From contig NZ_JAALJI010000006.1 of the NCBI RefSeq assembly GCF_011064595.1, positions 62,001 through 126,000 on the forward strand: DNA of 64,000 nucleotides, written 5' to 3'. The notes under the pieces are model-generated. The model saw only the letters and a list, made by a program, of their open reading frames with translations. It did not search any database and was not told where the DNA came from. Of the stretch, positions 35,450-44,552 are shown piece after piece. The stretch's first letter is position 1. Each line of letters begins with the position of its first letter. Source of the stretch: Paludisphaera soli (GTDB lineage Bacteria; Planctomycetota; Planctomycetia; Isosphaerales; Isosphaeraceae). The position numbers were made by a program, and so were the translations under genes.

Positions 35450-36028
35450 CTATTGCAAGCATTTGACAGCGTCGGCGTCAACTCGTCGGGGCTGCAGTGA
35501 CGGAGGGGTTGGAGAGGGAGGCGGTTCCAGTGGAGCCGCTTGAGGTCGAGCATCGGCCAGCCGCGCGATCACCGAGGCGATCCCCGACGCGGCGTCCGAG
35601 GCCACGAAATCCAGGCGGTCGGACGGCCCCTGCAGCCGGGCCCGGGTCGCGGCCTTGCGGTCCGTCTCGACGGCTCCCCATCTGCCAGGGGCGGGCGTTC
35701 CCAAAATAGACCTCGTCGACCGCGATCGTCCGAACCCAGGGGTCGCACGCCGCGTCGACCGGCTCCAGGACGGACCCGCCCCGGCGACCCATGGTCGAAG
35801 GGTCGGGGCCTCGCCGTCCGGGACGATGCGGAGCAGGTCCTCGACCTGGCGGGTGCTCAGGCGCATGCCGAAGGCCTCGGCCGCGAACCACCGCCGGGCC
35901 CGGCGGGCGTGGTCGTCTGCGGGCTGCGCTCGGCCCGCTCGGCCTGCCGAGGCACGGCCCCGCATTCGCGTTGCAGGCCGACGCGTGGAGCGATAGCGTG
36001 TCCATGGGGAGGCCCTCCGGGTCGTCAA
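35450..36028 (-). pseudogene. decayed transposase with two frameshifts
   Basis: Recognisable blocks alternate between two minus-strand frames. RRWFAAEAFGMRLSTRQVED-type sequence with VPDGEAPT is in one frame, then ACDPWVRTIAVDEVYFGNA in a second frame, then DFVASDAASGIASVIARLAD back in the first. The order and motifs (ordered helix-turn-helix region, DE.YFG acidic strand, DAASGIA) match a planctomycete DDE-type transposase I know only by pattern. At least two indels and no full ORF show it is dead. No terminal inverted repeats were identified. The surrounding 35227-35449 and 36029-36206 contain no gene; a CCTTCCC/GGGAAG hairpin is present near 35270. Confidence 0.55.
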
Positions 36029-36206
36029 CGATCGTGGGCTGCGTTCCGGTCGATCACGGTGCGCCCCCCACTTAACACCCTCTCAGCGTCTGTCCCGGAA
36101 GGTCGCCCGCTTTTTTCCCATCGCAAGGACCGTCTCTCACCTCCCGAGACAGACCGTCAACCCCGCCAAGCGCCTTCGCGACACCCCCCACCTGGAGCGT
36201 CACCCC

Positions 36207-37250
36207 TTGACCCCCGAAGCCTCGCGACGACTGGACCTGATCCGATTCCCGATGATCCTGGCCGTCGTCTACATCCACGCGCACGTCCACTCGCACGTCG
36301 TGAAGTCGATCCCGGGGGCGGTGGAGCCGTTCGCACCGCAGGTTTTCCTTCAGAACCTCATCTCCGAGGTGCTGGCGAGGGTGGCGGTCCCTCTGTTCTT
36401 CGCGCTCTCGGGATACCTTTTCTTCCTGGGCTTCGACGGGTCGGCGGCGTCATTCGGCCGGAAGTTTCGGTCGAGGTTCTGGAGCTTGGTCGTCCCCTAC
36501 GTCTTTTGGAACCTGGCCATTCGCGCCGTCTTCGTCGCCTCGGGAGGCCGGGAGTCGACGCAGCTCCTGGACGGCGGATACGTGCATTTCCTCGCCAGCA
36601 GCCTCGGCTCGGAGAAGTTCCCGGCCGTCTATCCGCTCTGGTTCATCCGCGACCTCATCCTCCTCGTGGCGGCCTCGCCGCTGGTGTACGCCCTGATCCG
36701 CCTCGCGGGCGGGCCCGTCGTCGCCGCGTTGGCCGCCTGCTGGGCGACCGAGGCGTGGCCGACCGACATCCCTTCGATCGAGGGGGTCTTCTTCTTCACG
36801 CTCGGCGGCTATGGGGGGCTGCAAAAAATCGACCCGTTCGCGGTCGACCGGTTCGGCCCTTGGGTTTTGGCCGCGTACGCCCCGCTGGCGATCGTCGACG
36901 CGTTCCTGGTTGGAACGCCCTCGGACCGACTGGTGCATCCGGCCGCAATCCTCGTCGGCCTGTTCGCGGCCTTGTACGCGACCAAGGCGGCGATCTGGAA
37001 CGATCGGCTCGGGCGGGCGCTGGCCTGGCTGGCGCCATCGACGTTCTTCGTCTTCGCGGCTCATGAGCCGCTCCTCGGCGTCACGATCAAAGCGATGTCG
37101 CGAAGGGCCGGCGGGGGCGACGGCCTCCGCGGCATGGCGATCTACCTCCTCGCCCCGATCCTCGTCTGCGGCATCCTGGTCCCGCTGCACCCACTGCTGG
37201 TCCGGGTCGCCCCGCGGTTCACCCGCATCGTCACAGGCGGTCGAGGATGA
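36207..37250 (+). CDS. acyltransferase 3 family membrane protein
   Basis: A 347-residue polytopic protein. RLDLIRFPMILAVVYIHAHVH near the N-terminus carries the conserved Arg and His of acyltransferase-3 (OafA/OPS-type) proteins. VPLFFALSGYLFF and SFGRKFRSRFWSLVVPYVFW are the next family segments, with about 10 helices in all. Such enzymes O-acylate (often O-acetylate) surface polysaccharides or lipids from a cytoplasmic acyl donor. The frame begins at TTG 36207 with GGAG ten bases upstream; the first ATG (36252) would cut into the conserved N-terminal helix. No glycan operon surrounds it, so the acceptor is unknown. Confidence 0.85.
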   Translation: MTPEASRRLDLIRFPMILAVVYIHAHVHSHVVKSIPGAVEPFAPQVFLQNLISEVLARVAVPLFFALSGYLFFLGFDGSAASFGRKFRSRFWSLVVPYVFWNLAIRAVFVASGGRESTQLLDGGYVHFLASSLGSEKFPAVYPLWFIRDLILLVAASPLVYALIRLAGGPVVAALAACWATEAWPTDIPSIEGVFFFTLGGYGGLQKIDPFAVDRFGPWVLAAYAPLAIVDAFLVGTPSDRLVHPAAILVGLFAALYATKAAIWNDRLGRALAWLAPSTFFVFAAHEPLLGVTIKAMSRRAGGGDGLRGMAIYLLAPILVCGILVPLHPLLVRVAPRFTRIVTGGRG

Positions 37251-37467
37251 CCTCGCCGGCCGGCGGCGATCACCTGGAGGATGTCAGGATCGGTCCACGT
37301 CGCGATGATCGGCCCCGACGATCCCCACACGGCGAGGATCACCGCGGCCCGAAGTCGCCGAGCTTCACGCCCGCGTTCGCCACGGGCCGCCCCACCCGGG
37401 CCGTCGATACCGAAGCCCGAACACCGCTTTGACGCGACTCCACGCTCGTGCCCCGGAGGCCGCGCAA

Positions 37468-38847
37468 TCAGGGAGTCAACTCGGCGTTGGAGACGCCGTG
37501 GACGCCGGGATGGAGGATGTTGCTGGAGAAGTGCAGGCCGACGGGCGTGGAGTCGCCGGGCTCGATCAGGACGGCGAAGCGGTAGCGCGGGGGGACGACC
37601 TCGGGCTTGCCGTCCTTGAGGATCGCGTCGCGGCCGGTGTCGTAGACGACGTTGCCGGTGACGACCACGTCGGCGAGCGGCGGATTTTCGGGGACCTGGG
37701 CGTGGTCGAACCGGATCGGGCAGCCGAGGTGGTCCTCGCCCCAGATCCAGTTCGTCTGGCCCATCCCGAAGTCGCTGATTACGTTGTTGGCGATGATCGA
37801 GCCGCCGTCCACGTTCGCCGCGCGGGCGGGGTCGGAACCCTCGGCGGCTCGGGCGGGGAGCGAGGCGGCCCCGGGCATCATGCCGATGCTCCAGAGCGAG
37901 TTCTTGATGAATTGATTGTTGGAGACGATGACATGCCTCGAACCGTGCATCGCCTTCATGCCGATGAGGGCGTCGTTCACGATGTTCTGCGACAGGACGA
38001 CGTGGTCGGCGTGGATGTCGAACCCCTGCCCCGCACGCTCGACGAGGTTGCCGATCACCTGCGCGCAATCCGTCGTCCGGGGCCCGCCGACGAAGATGGC
38101 GGTGCCCTGCATCCAGTTGTCGGTCTCGCCGCGCTCCCAGTCGCGGGCGCTGGCGATCCGGCCCCGGACGGCGTTCTTCTTGATGATCCGGCCGAGTTCG
38201 AACTGCTTCTTGACCTCGGGCGTGGCGACGAGCCGGTCCTCGCGGACGCGGTTGCCCCGGATGAGCGTCCCCTGGCTGTCGTCCACCAGGATGCCCGTGC
38301 CGATGATGCACTTGAAGGCGAAGCCCTGGTCGGGCGTGTCGGTCCGGTCGTCGACGTCGACGCGCTGGTAGTTCTTCACGAGACAGTCGCGCACCTGCGT
38401 CCCCCGGCAGCTCCGCACCGAGATCGCGCCCGAGCGCGTCTGGTTGTCGATCACCCGCAGGTCGGCCAGCGTCACGTCGACCGAATCCGTGATCAGCACC
38501 GCCTCGGCCGTCGTCTCGCGCGCCCCCTCGGGCCGGGTCAGCGTGAGCCCCTGGAGGACGGCGCCGTCGGCGTGGTCGATGCGGACGATCGCCTTCGCGG
38601 CGTCCATCTGCACGATCCGACCGCGTCCGACCAGCCCGCCCCCCTCGCCGCCGATGCGGAGGGTCTCGCGGATCTCATGCACGCCCGACGGCACCTCGAC
38701 CACCTTGCCCGGGTTGGCGTCGATCGCCGCCTGGATCGACGGATAATCGCGCGTGGAGACTTCGGAAGCGGCGACGCGCGAGGGCGGTGACGCCGCCCCC
38801 AAGGTCAACAGCCCGACCCACAGGACCTTGCACGGACGTTGGATCAC
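37468..38847 (-). CDS. secreted right-handed beta-helix protein
   Basis: A 459-residue exported protein. From the GTG at 38847 (GGAG nine bases upstream) it begins with a signal peptide, MIQRPCKVLWVGLLTLGAAS. Then YPSIQAAIDANPGKVVEVPSG opens a pectate-lyase-like parallel beta-helix, with repeated DxTLxDLRVIDN and QVIGNLVERAGQGFDIHADH rungs. This fold is typical of polysaccharide lyases and NosD-like proteins; no catalytic triad was identified. The open frame further upstream lacks a signal and is not used. It follows the LRR and VanX-like genes on the same strand (68-base gap). Confidence 0.78.
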   Translation of the reverse strand: MIQRPCKVLWVGLLTLGAASPPSRVAASEVSTRDYPSIQAAIDANPGKVVEVPSGVHEIRETLRIGGEGGGLVGRGRIVQMDAAKAIVRIDHADGAVLQGLTLTRPEGARETTAEAVLITDSVDVTLADLRVIDNQTRSGAISVRSCRGTQVRDCLVKNYQRVDVDDRTDTPDQGFAFKCIIGTGILVDDSQGTLIRGNRVREDRLVATPEVKKQFELGRIIKKNAVRGRIASARDWERGETDNWMQGTAIFVGGPRTTDCAQVIGNLVERAGQGFDIHADHVVLSQNIVNDALIGMKAMHGSRHVIVSNNQFIKNSLWSIGMMPGAASLPARAAEGSDPARAANVDGGSIIANNVISDFGMGQTNWIWGEDHLGCPIRFDHAQVPENPPLADVVVTGNVVYDTGRDAILKDGKPEVVPPRYRFAVLIEPGDSTPVGLHFSSNILHPGVHGVSNAELTP

Positions 38848-38915
38848 GATCGACTTCTCCGATAGGGCTGCGATGATCGCCCAGGACCCTTCCCGGGCGG
38901 CTTGCCGCGAGTCGT

Positions 38916-40025
38916 TCAAGGCTGCAAGGCGCGGCCGCTCCCGCCGCCCGTCGTGTGGAGAATCTGGAGCTTCGGGAGCGCCTCCCGCAACGCTTCGATT
39001 CCGGCCTTCGTGACCTTCGTGCCGCTCAGTTGCAACTTCTGGAGCCTTTTCAGCGGAGCGAGATGGGCCAGCCCCGCGTCGGTCACGTCGGTGTCGGAAA
39101 GGTCCATAAAGCCGAGCCCCGTCGATCCGGCCAGGTGTTTCAGCCCGGCGTCCGTGATCGACGTCGACGCGAGGGTGAGAACAGCCAGGGACGGCATCCC
39201 CGCGAGACTGGCGAGCCCTTCGTCCGTCAAGCCGGTGTCGCGGAGGTCCAGGGTCCGCAGGGCGGTCAGGTTGGTGCGCGGATCCAGGCGGGCCAGATCC
39301 GCCACTCCGGGGGCCTGCGAGATTTTCAACACTTTCAATCGGTGGAGGCCGGCGAGATGGGCGAGCCCCGCGTCCGTGACCCGATTGACTTCGATTCGTG
39401 GCCGACCCGGCGCCATCCGCCCCTCGCCGGTCACCACGAGGTACTCGAGGTCGACGAGTCGCGCGAGCCTGGCGAGGCCGTCGTCGGTGACGCTCGTGCC
39501 CCCCAGGTCCAGGTGTCTCAGGTTGGTCAGGCTCGGCAGGTGCACCAGCCAGGAATCCTGGACCCCTGGATTGAGGAGTTGGAGGGATTCGAGATTTCGC
39601 AGGTCCCGGAGCAGAGCCGAGCCGTCGCCGATCCCGGAGGTGTCGCGGATGTACAGGCTCCGCAGCCTTCCGAAGTCGTGGAGGGGGGCCAGTTCGTCTT
39701 CGGTCGCCGGGCCGACCACGGTCACGCTGTCAACTTCCTGGAAGAATTCATCGCCGAGGAGCCGCCTCAGCCAGGTCGGCGCCGGCGGGGTCGCCATCGG
39801 GTCGTAACCCTTGCCTCCCGGAGATTGATAATCGTAGGAGAAAAAGGCTCGCGGGTCGGCCTTCTTGATGGCTTCGACGGCGCGACGCTGCACGTTCGCC
39901 CGCCGGATCGGCCAACCCAACAGCACGGCGACGCCGAGGACGACCGCCATCATCGCCCGGACGCTGAGTCGCGGCCGCCAGCGCCGCGGGCTCGGGCCGG
40001 GCGGCGGGTCGGGGACGTGCGTCAT
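38916..40025 (-). CDS. membrane-anchored leucine-rich repeat protein
   Basis: A 369-residue protein. The N-terminus SPRRWRPRLSVRAMMAVVL leads into a single membrane helix of the RLSVRAMM type. After a linker come about eight or nine LRRs with consensus L..L..LDL.(G/D)T.(V/I)TD.GL..LA.L (for example LRTLDLRDTGLTDEGLASLA). The repeats form an extracytoplasmic solenoid for protein binding; no enzyme domain is attached. The ATG at 40025 is followed 30 bases later in the genome by the VanX-like stop, so the two are likely in one transcript. A longer frame upstream overlaps the VanX-like gene in another phase and is a shadow. Confidence 0.82.
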   Translation of the reverse strand: MTHVPDPPPGPSPRRWRPRLSVRAMMAVVLGVAVLLGWPIRRANVQRRAVEAIKKADPRAFFSYDYQSPGGKGYDPMATPPAPTWLRRLLGDEFFQEVDSVTVVGPATEDELAPLHDFGRLRSLYIRDTSGIGDGSALLRDLRNLESLQLLNPGVQDSWLVHLPSLTNLRHLDLGGTSVTDDGLARLARLVDLEYLVVTGEGRMAPGRPRIEVNRVTDAGLAHLAGLHRLKVLKISQAPGVADLARLDPRTNLTALRTLDLRDTGLTDEGLASLAGMPSLAVLTLASTSITDAGLKHLAGSTGLGFMDLSDTDVTDAGLAHLAPLKRLQKLQLSGTKVTKAGIEALREALPKLQILHTTGGGSGRALQP

Positions 40026-40054
40026 GGCTGCTGGTCCTCGTGATTCCACCGGCT

Positions 40055-40795
40055 TCACTTCCCGGCTTCGAGCTTCTCGAACTCGACGTTCTGGATCGGA
40101 TACCGCTTCCAGTCCTTGTAATCGTAGTGCCACCACTCCTCGGGGAGGTGGAGGAAGCCCTCGGCCTCCAGGGCTTTCCGGAGCGCGGCGCGGTGGGCGG
40201 CCTGGGCGGGGGTGGCGGGGGCGTCGGAGTAGGCGCGCTCGGTGAAGTCGTCGTAGCCGGTGGGCATGTCGACGGGCTCGCCGGTCTTGATGTCGTAGAG
40301 CGTCAGGTCGACGGCGCAGCCGCGGTTGTGGCGCGAGCCCTTGGCGGGGTCGGCGACGAAGTCGTGGTATTGCGCGGGGGTGGCCTCGCGGAAGATCTTG
40401 GTGACGTGCCAGGGGCGGTAGCCGTCGTAGATTAAAAGGCCGAAGCCCTGCGCCGCAAGCTTCGCCTGGGCTCGCTTCAGGGCCTCGGCCGCCGGCCGCT
40501 GGAGGAAGGCCCGGGGGGTCGTGTAGACGGGGACGCCCAGGAAGTTGTCCGCCGTGGCGTAGCGGATCTCCAGCTTGATCCGGGGGTCGAGGGTCGCCAG
40601 GTCGACGAGGTCGGCCGTGGCGAACTCGCCCTTCTCCTTGGGCGGCTTCGCGGCCAGGGCCTCGGCGCGGATCTCGGCGATGGGCCGCACGGGTCGGATG
40701 CGGAAGGTCTGGCGGGCCGGCTCGTCCGCCGCCGCGCCGCCCAGGCACGCGGCGACCAGAGCGACGGCCGGCCCGAAGGTTCGGTTCGTGTTCAT
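40055..40795 (-). CDS. D-alanyl-D-alanine dipeptidase (VanX/Ddp, M15D)
   Basis: A 246-residue protein with a signal peptide (AVALVAACLGGAAADE). It shows the M15D zinc peptidase layout: YDGYRPW near residue 120, SRHNRGCAVDLTL (SxHxxGxAxD) near 152, and the catalytic Glu/His pair in PEEWWHYDY near 220. VanX and Ddp cleave D-Ala-D-Ala; an exported version with no van genes nearby suggests peptidoglycan turnover or nutrient recycling, not vancomycin resistance. The ATG at 40795 gives the signal peptide directly. It heads the VanX/LRR/beta-helix run on the minus strand. Confidence 0.88.
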   Translation of the reverse strand: MNTNRTFGPAVALVAACLGGAAADEPARQTFRIRPVRPIAEIRAEALAAKPPKEKGEFATADLVDLATLDPRIKLEIRYATADNFLGVPVYTTPRAFLQRPAAEALKRAQAKLAAQGFGLLIYDGYRPWHVTKIFREATPAQYHDFVADPAKGSRHNRGCAVDLTLYDIKTGEPVDMPTGYDDFTERAYSDAPATPAQAAHRAALRKALEAEGFLHLPEEWWHYDYKDWKRYPIQNVEFEKLEAGK

Positions 40796-40913
40796 GCCGG
40801 CGACGTTAGCACACGGGCCGACGGCGGGCAATTCGCCAGGGACGGTCAGCGGCCCCGGAGTCCTTCGAGCCGCCTTCCCGAACTCCTCCGAGTCGTGAGG
40901 AAGGCCTTCCGGG

Positions 40914-40940
40914 TGCCACGGGTTCGGAGAACCCGTGGCA
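40914..40940. repeat. short palindromic repeat related to the 11.4-kb element
   Basis: TGCCACGGGTTC-GGA-GAACCCGTGGCA is a perfect 12-bp stem with a 3-base loop. The same core (GTGCCACGGGTTC and its complement) is nested inside the MITE-like element at 11357-11556 and near 52379, so this is a solo or reduced copy. It lies between the VanX-like gene and a lipoprotein gene. Confidence 0.6.
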
Positions 40941-41031
40941 GCCAACTCCAAAGTCTGCGATGGTCCCGAGCCGGTCGCGGTCCACGAGCGGGATGGCGGA
41001 GGGGTCGCGGCGAAGGAGGTCTCCGCGACCG

Positions 41032-41439
41032 TCAGCGGTGGGCCTTCCCCTTCGTCTCGACCTGTCGCGGGGCGCGGAGGGTCCGCTTGGCGACGCGGTC
41101 GAGGTCCTCGGCGGTGGGCTCCTGGCCGTCGCGGAGGGCGTAGGCGAGGTCGCGGGCGCGGTCCCAGTCGCCGGACGCGGCGGCCTCGCGGATCGCGCCG
41201 AAGGCGCGGCCCTCGCCGTCGCCCAGCTCCTTCGCGGCGGCCAGGCGGTCGATCTCGGCGGCGGCCGTCTCGAGCAGCTTCGGGTCGCGGGTGGAGGTCG
41301 CCGTGGCGAGCTGGAGGATGATCTCGCGGTGCTCGGGGGCGACCTGCTCGACGCCGCAGCCGGCGAGGCCGCACGCGAGCGCCGTCAGGAGCGTCGCGGC
41401 GACGGCCGTCCTCGCGCGGGCCTCAATACTCATCGCCAC
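41032..41439 (-). CDS. small lipoprotein next to DUF1559 gene
   Basis: A 135-residue protein with a clear lipobox: [21 protein letters not shown], modification at the Cys. The mature part is helical ([48 protein letters not shown]). The GTG at 41439 has GGAGG six bases before it; the ATG at 41433 is the alternative. It overlaps the 3' end of the DUF1559 gene by up to 17 bases, so the two are surely co-transcribed. Its product is probably exported to the periplasm or outer membrane as a partner of the pseudopilin system. Confidence 0.75.
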   Translation of the reverse strand: MAMSIEARARTAVAATLLTALACGLAGCGVEQVAPEHREIILQLATATSTRDPKLLETAAAEIDRLAAAKELGDGEGRAFGAIREAAASGDWDRARDLAYALRDGQEPTAEDLDRVAKRTLRAPRQVETKGKAHR

Positions 41440-42412
41440 CGACGACCTCCCCCCCGCGACAGGTGCCGATCGCGGCCCACGCCCGCTGGTTGATCGATTC
41501 CTTGATGAATCGGACGCTGCCGTCGCCCAGCAGGGCGTTCGTCCCGCCGGGGTGCTCGGAGTACATCTGGCAGACGTGATTCGACCGCGCGTTGGGCGGG
41601 TGGATGATCCCCCCCTCGCCGGCCGCGGGCCCGGTGTGGGTCAGCACCAGGGTCGCGGCGTAGTCGCAGAGCGAGAGCGCGAACCGGGGGGTCGGGCAGA
41701 CCACGGCCCCGGGGACCACGCCGACCCAGGTCTTGTCGCTGAGGATCGGCGAGTGCTCCCCCATGAACAGGGTGTTGCTCAGGCCGTCGGTGATGCTGGC
41801 GATCGTGGTGAGCGAGTTGCGGAAGAAAGGGCCGTCGGCCACCGTGCGCTGGTCCGGGATCGCGTACCCCCAGGGCTCGTCGTTGCCGGCGTTGAGGACG
41901 TAGTGCGACCGCGCGAACCGGGTCAGCACCGCGCCCGGCTGGTCCTTCACGTCGAACGCCCGGCTCGGCTCGCTCACCGACGGGCAGAGGAACGCCGCCA
42001 GCGAGGTCCGGGCCCCGGTGCTGTTCTCCGCCGACCCGCACGGCAGGTTCACGTTCAGGGCCTGATACACGGGGGCCTGCTCCATGTACGCCAGGATCGC
42101 CGCGCCGTAGGCCCAGCCGGGCCCGGCGTCGAGCGTGACGGCGTCGGGCTGGCCGTGCACGCCCCCGCCCCCCGTCCTCGTCATGTAGCCGGGCGGGAAG
42201 CACGCGAAGGCGCTCTCGTAATTGTGCATCCCCAGCCCGAGCTGCTTCAGGTTGTTCGTGCATTGCGCCCGCCGCGCCGCCTCGCGCGCCGACTGCACCG
42301 CCGGCAGCAACAGCGCGATGAGCACCGCGATGATCGCGATCACCACCAAAAGCTCGATCAACGTGAACGCCGCCCTCGCCGCCCCCCGCCGCTCTCCGCA
42401 TTCCGACTCCAC
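41423..42412 (-). CDS. DUF1559 pseudopilin-like protein (H-x9-DG)
   Basis: A 329-residue member of the same family as the gene at 31817. [19 protein letters not shown] at residues 14-32 is the prepilin-type signal, unusual in having Ala before Phe instead of Gly. [20 protein letters not shown] and [16 protein letters not shown] follow. The GTG at 42412 is supported by GGAGG eight bases upstream. A candidate promoter with a palindromic spacer lies 50-77 bases upstream. The Gly-to-Ala change at the peptidase site could impair processing, since Gly at -1 is usually essential. Confidence 0.85.
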   Translation of the reverse strand: MESECGERRGAARAAFTLIELLVVIAIIAVLIALLLPAVQSAREAARRAQCTNNLKQLGLGMHNYESAFACFPPGYMTRTGGGGVHGQPDAVTLDAGPGWAYGAAILAYMEQAPVYQALNVNLPCGSAENSTGARTSLAAFLCPSVSEPSRAFDVKDQPGAVLTRFARSHYVLNAGNDEPWGYAIPDQRTVADGPFFRNSLTTIASITDGLSNTLFMGEHSPILSDKTWVGVVPGAVVCPTPRFALSLCDYAATLVLTHTGPAAGEGGIIHPPNARSNHVCQMYSEHPGGTNALLGDGSVRFIKESINQRAWAAIGTCRGGEVVGGDEY

Positions 42413-42460
42413 GCCACGATCCTCCAGGATTCGGATGATGCCCTTTTGCCGTGTCAGCCA

Positions 42461-42489
42461 ATGTAGAATGCCGTCGGCATTCTGGCAAT
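42461..42489 (-). promoter_or_regulatory. promoter with a palindromic spacer upstream of DUF1559 gene
   Basis: On the minus strand TTGCCA (42489-42484) and TACATT (42466-42461) are 17 bases apart. The 17-base spacer is itself GAATGCC-GAC-GGCATTC, a perfect inverted repeat. This is the arrangement of an operator inside a core promoter, 48 bases upstream of the GTG start. It sits in a divergent region with the alpha/beta hydrolase gene, so a regulator bound here could affect both. Confidence 0.5.
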
Positions 42490-42611
42490 TCCTTTGTTTG
42501 GGTGTCCAAAAAATCGGATTCGATGCGGCAGACCCGGGCCGTCGAAACCCGAGGACGGCGACGCGGGTAGTCTCCGCGGGGGATTTCTCCGATGCGAAGG
42601 GGGCGACGGCC

Positions 42612-43529
42612 GTGAAGATCTGGTGGAAATGGGCGGTCCTGGTGGTGTTGATGGCCCTGGGATCGGCGCTCGCCCTGGCGCGTCGCGAGCCGACTCCGCC
42701 GGACTCGATCGTGTACGAGCCGGACGTGGTCTATCGCGAGGTGGGCGAGACGCTGCGGATGGACTTCGCGCGGCCGAAGGAGGGCGACGGGCCGTTCCCG
42801 GTGGTCGTCTGCATCCACGGCGGCGGCTGGCGCGCGGGGGACCGGAAGGATTTCCGCGAGGCCCTCTTCAGCCTGGCCCAGCAGGGCTGCGCGGCGGTCT
42901 CGGTGCAGTATCGGTTCGCCCCCAAGCACCCGTTCCCGGCGCAGCTCGACGACGTGAAGGCGGCCGTGCGATACGTCCGCGAGCATGCGAAGGAGCGGAA
43001 GCTCGACCCGGACCGGGTCGCCGTGATGGGGGGCTCGGCCGGGGCCCACCTGGCCCTCTTGCTGGCGACGACCGCCGACGAGGACCCGAAGGAGGCCACG
43101 TCGAGCGCCGTGAAGGCCGCCGTCTCGATCGCCGGGCCGACCGACCTGTCGCCGCACTTCCCGGACGCCTCGCGCTACATGGTGGAGGACCTGCTCGGCC
43201 AGGACCGCAAGGCCGACCGCGACGCCCAGGATCGGGCGAGCCCCCTCTCCCACCTGAACGCCGGCGATGCGCCGGTGCTTCTGATCCACGGGACCAAGGA
43301 CGAGCTGGTCCCTTACGACCAGGCGACGAGGTTCCGGGAAGCGGCCGCGAAGGTCGGCGTCGAGGCCGAGCTGTTCACGATCGAAGGCGGGACCCACGGC
43401 GGCGGGGGCGAGCCCCAGGCCTGGGCGACCTCCGTCGTGAAGTCGGTCGCGTTCCTGCGGAAGCACCTGGGGCTCCCTCCCCTCCCGGGCTACGACGCCG
43501 AGGGGAACTCGACGGCGAAGGCGCCCTGA
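42612..43529 (+). CDS. alpha/beta hydrolase (BD-FAE/HSL-type esterase)
   Basis: A 305-residue protein with a single N-terminal hydrophobic helix ([16 protein letters not shown]), so it is exported or membrane-anchored. The oxyanion motif is [12 protein letters not shown] near residue 69. [13 protein letters not shown] near 143 holds the nucleophile Ser (GxSxG), followed by the acid region [10 protein letters not shown] near 226 and the catalytic His in EGGTHGGGG near 259. The layout is of the hormone-sensitive-lipase/BD-FAE esterases that act on short acyl esters or carbohydrate esters. The GTG at 42612 gives the shortest complete protein; AAGGGG lies about ten bases before it. Confidence 0.85.
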   Translation: MKIWWKWAVLVVLMALGSALALARREPTPPDSIVYEPDVVYREVGETLRMDFARPKEGDGPFPVVVCIHGGGWRAGDRKDFREALFSLAQQGCAAVSVQYRFAPKHPFPAQLDDVKAAVRYVREHAKERKLDPDRVAVMGGSAGAHLALLLATTADEDPKEATSSAVKAAVSIAGPTDLSPHFPDASRYMVEDLLGQDRKADRDAQDRASPLSHLNAGDAPVLLIHGTKDELVPYDQATRFREAAAKVGVEAELFTIEGGTHGGGGEPQAWATSVVKSVAFLRKHLGLPPLPGYDAEGNSTAKAP

Positions 43530-43641
43530 CGAGCCGAGCGGCCGGGGCGGTGGCGGCCCGGGATTCGCGGGTTATGATGGGCTCGCGGGCGTCGAGCGAC
43601 GTCCCGACGGTTCGCACAAGGCCCGAAGAGACGAGACCCTC

Positions 43642-44343
43642 ATGTCCACCCGCTTGCGCTGGCTCGGCCATTCCGCCCTGCTGTTCGAGAACGACGGCAA
43701 GCACGTCCTCATCGACCCGTTCCTGACCGGCAACCCCAAGGCCGCCATCAAGCCTGAGGACGCGCTAGCCGACCTGATCCTGATCTCGCACGGCCACGAG
43801 GACCACGTCGGCGACGCGGTGGCGATCGCCAAACGGACCGGGGCGACCGTCGCCACGAATTACGAGATCAGCGGCTGGTTGCAGAAGCCCGAGCAGGGAC
43901 TGGAGAAGGTGGAGGGCCTGCAGCACGGCGGCGGGTTCACGTTCGCCGACTGGCTCCGCGTCAAGCTGACGCTCGCCTTCCACGGCTCCGCCCTGCCCGA
44001 CGGCTCCAACGGCGGCAATCCCTGCGGCTTCGTCCTGACCTTCCCCGACGGGACGAAGGTCTACGACGCCGCCGACACCGCCCTCTTCGGCGACATGGCC
44101 CTGATCGGCGAGGAGGGCCTCGACCTGGCCCTGCTCCCCATCGGCGACTACTACACCATGGGCGTCGACGACTCCATCCGCGCCGTGAAGCTCCTCAAGC
44201 CCAGATACGTCATCCCCATCCACTACAACACCTTCCCCGCCATCGCCCAGGACGCGCAAGCCTGGGCCGAGCGCGTGAAGAAGGAGACCTCCGCGCAGCC
44301 GGTCGTCCTGGAGCCGGGGGACTGGTTCGACATCGCGAAGTGA
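43642..44343 (+). CDS. UPF0173 metal-dependent hydrolase
   Basis: A 233-residue metallo-beta-lactamase-fold protein of the UPF0173/YtkL type. The zinc motif HGHEDHVGDAV is near residue 50. GHSALLFENDGKHVLIDPF opens the protein, with TLAFHGS, YDAADTALFGDM and VIPIHYNTFP as the later metal-ligand segments. It has no signal peptide, so it acts in the cytoplasm; the substrate is unknown in most organisms. It lies 112 bases after the esterase gene on the same strand and ends in front of repeat copy C. Confidence 0.88.
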   Translation: MSTRLRWLGHSALLFENDGKHVLIDPFLTGNPKAAIKPEDALADLILISHGHEDHVGDAVAIAKRTGATVATNYEISGWLQKPEQGLEKVEGLQHGGGFTFADWLRVKLTLAFHGSALPDGSNGGNPCGFVLTFPDGTKVYDAADTALFGDMALIGEEGLDLALLPIGDYYTMGVDDSIRAVKLLKPRYVIPIHYNTFPAIAQDAQAWAERVKKETSAQPVVLEPGDWFDIAK

Positions 44344-44356
44344 TTATGATTTGACG

Positions 44357-44552
44357 CCTTCCCCCCTGGCGGGGGAAGGCAGACCCCGCAGGGGTCGGAT
44401 GAGGGGGGGACGCCCGCGGGGAGTTTCGGATTCCGCCTCCCCACCGGCGCGGCCGACGGCCTCGGAGCGACCTGTCGGAACTCCGAGAGTCGTTTCACTC
44501 GTCCCCCCCTCATCCGGCCCTACGGGCCACCTTCCCCCGCCAGGGGGGAAGG
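44357..44552. repeat. palindromic intergenic repeat, copy C
   Basis: The left half starts CCTTCCCCCCTGGCGGGGGA, and the right half (about 44504-44552) is the oppositely oriented version ending CCGCCAGGGGGGAAGG. Both face the middle, as in copy A. It fills the gap between the converging UPF0173 and GT4 genes, and its right half overlaps the last codons of the GT4 gene. Confidence 0.8.

Noticed and set aside
37251-37467. Minus-strand fragment reading AVILAVWGSSGPIIATWTD
   Set aside because: Protein-like for about 35 codons, but no start codon, domain or SD, and the frame is shared with a shadow of the beta-helix gene.
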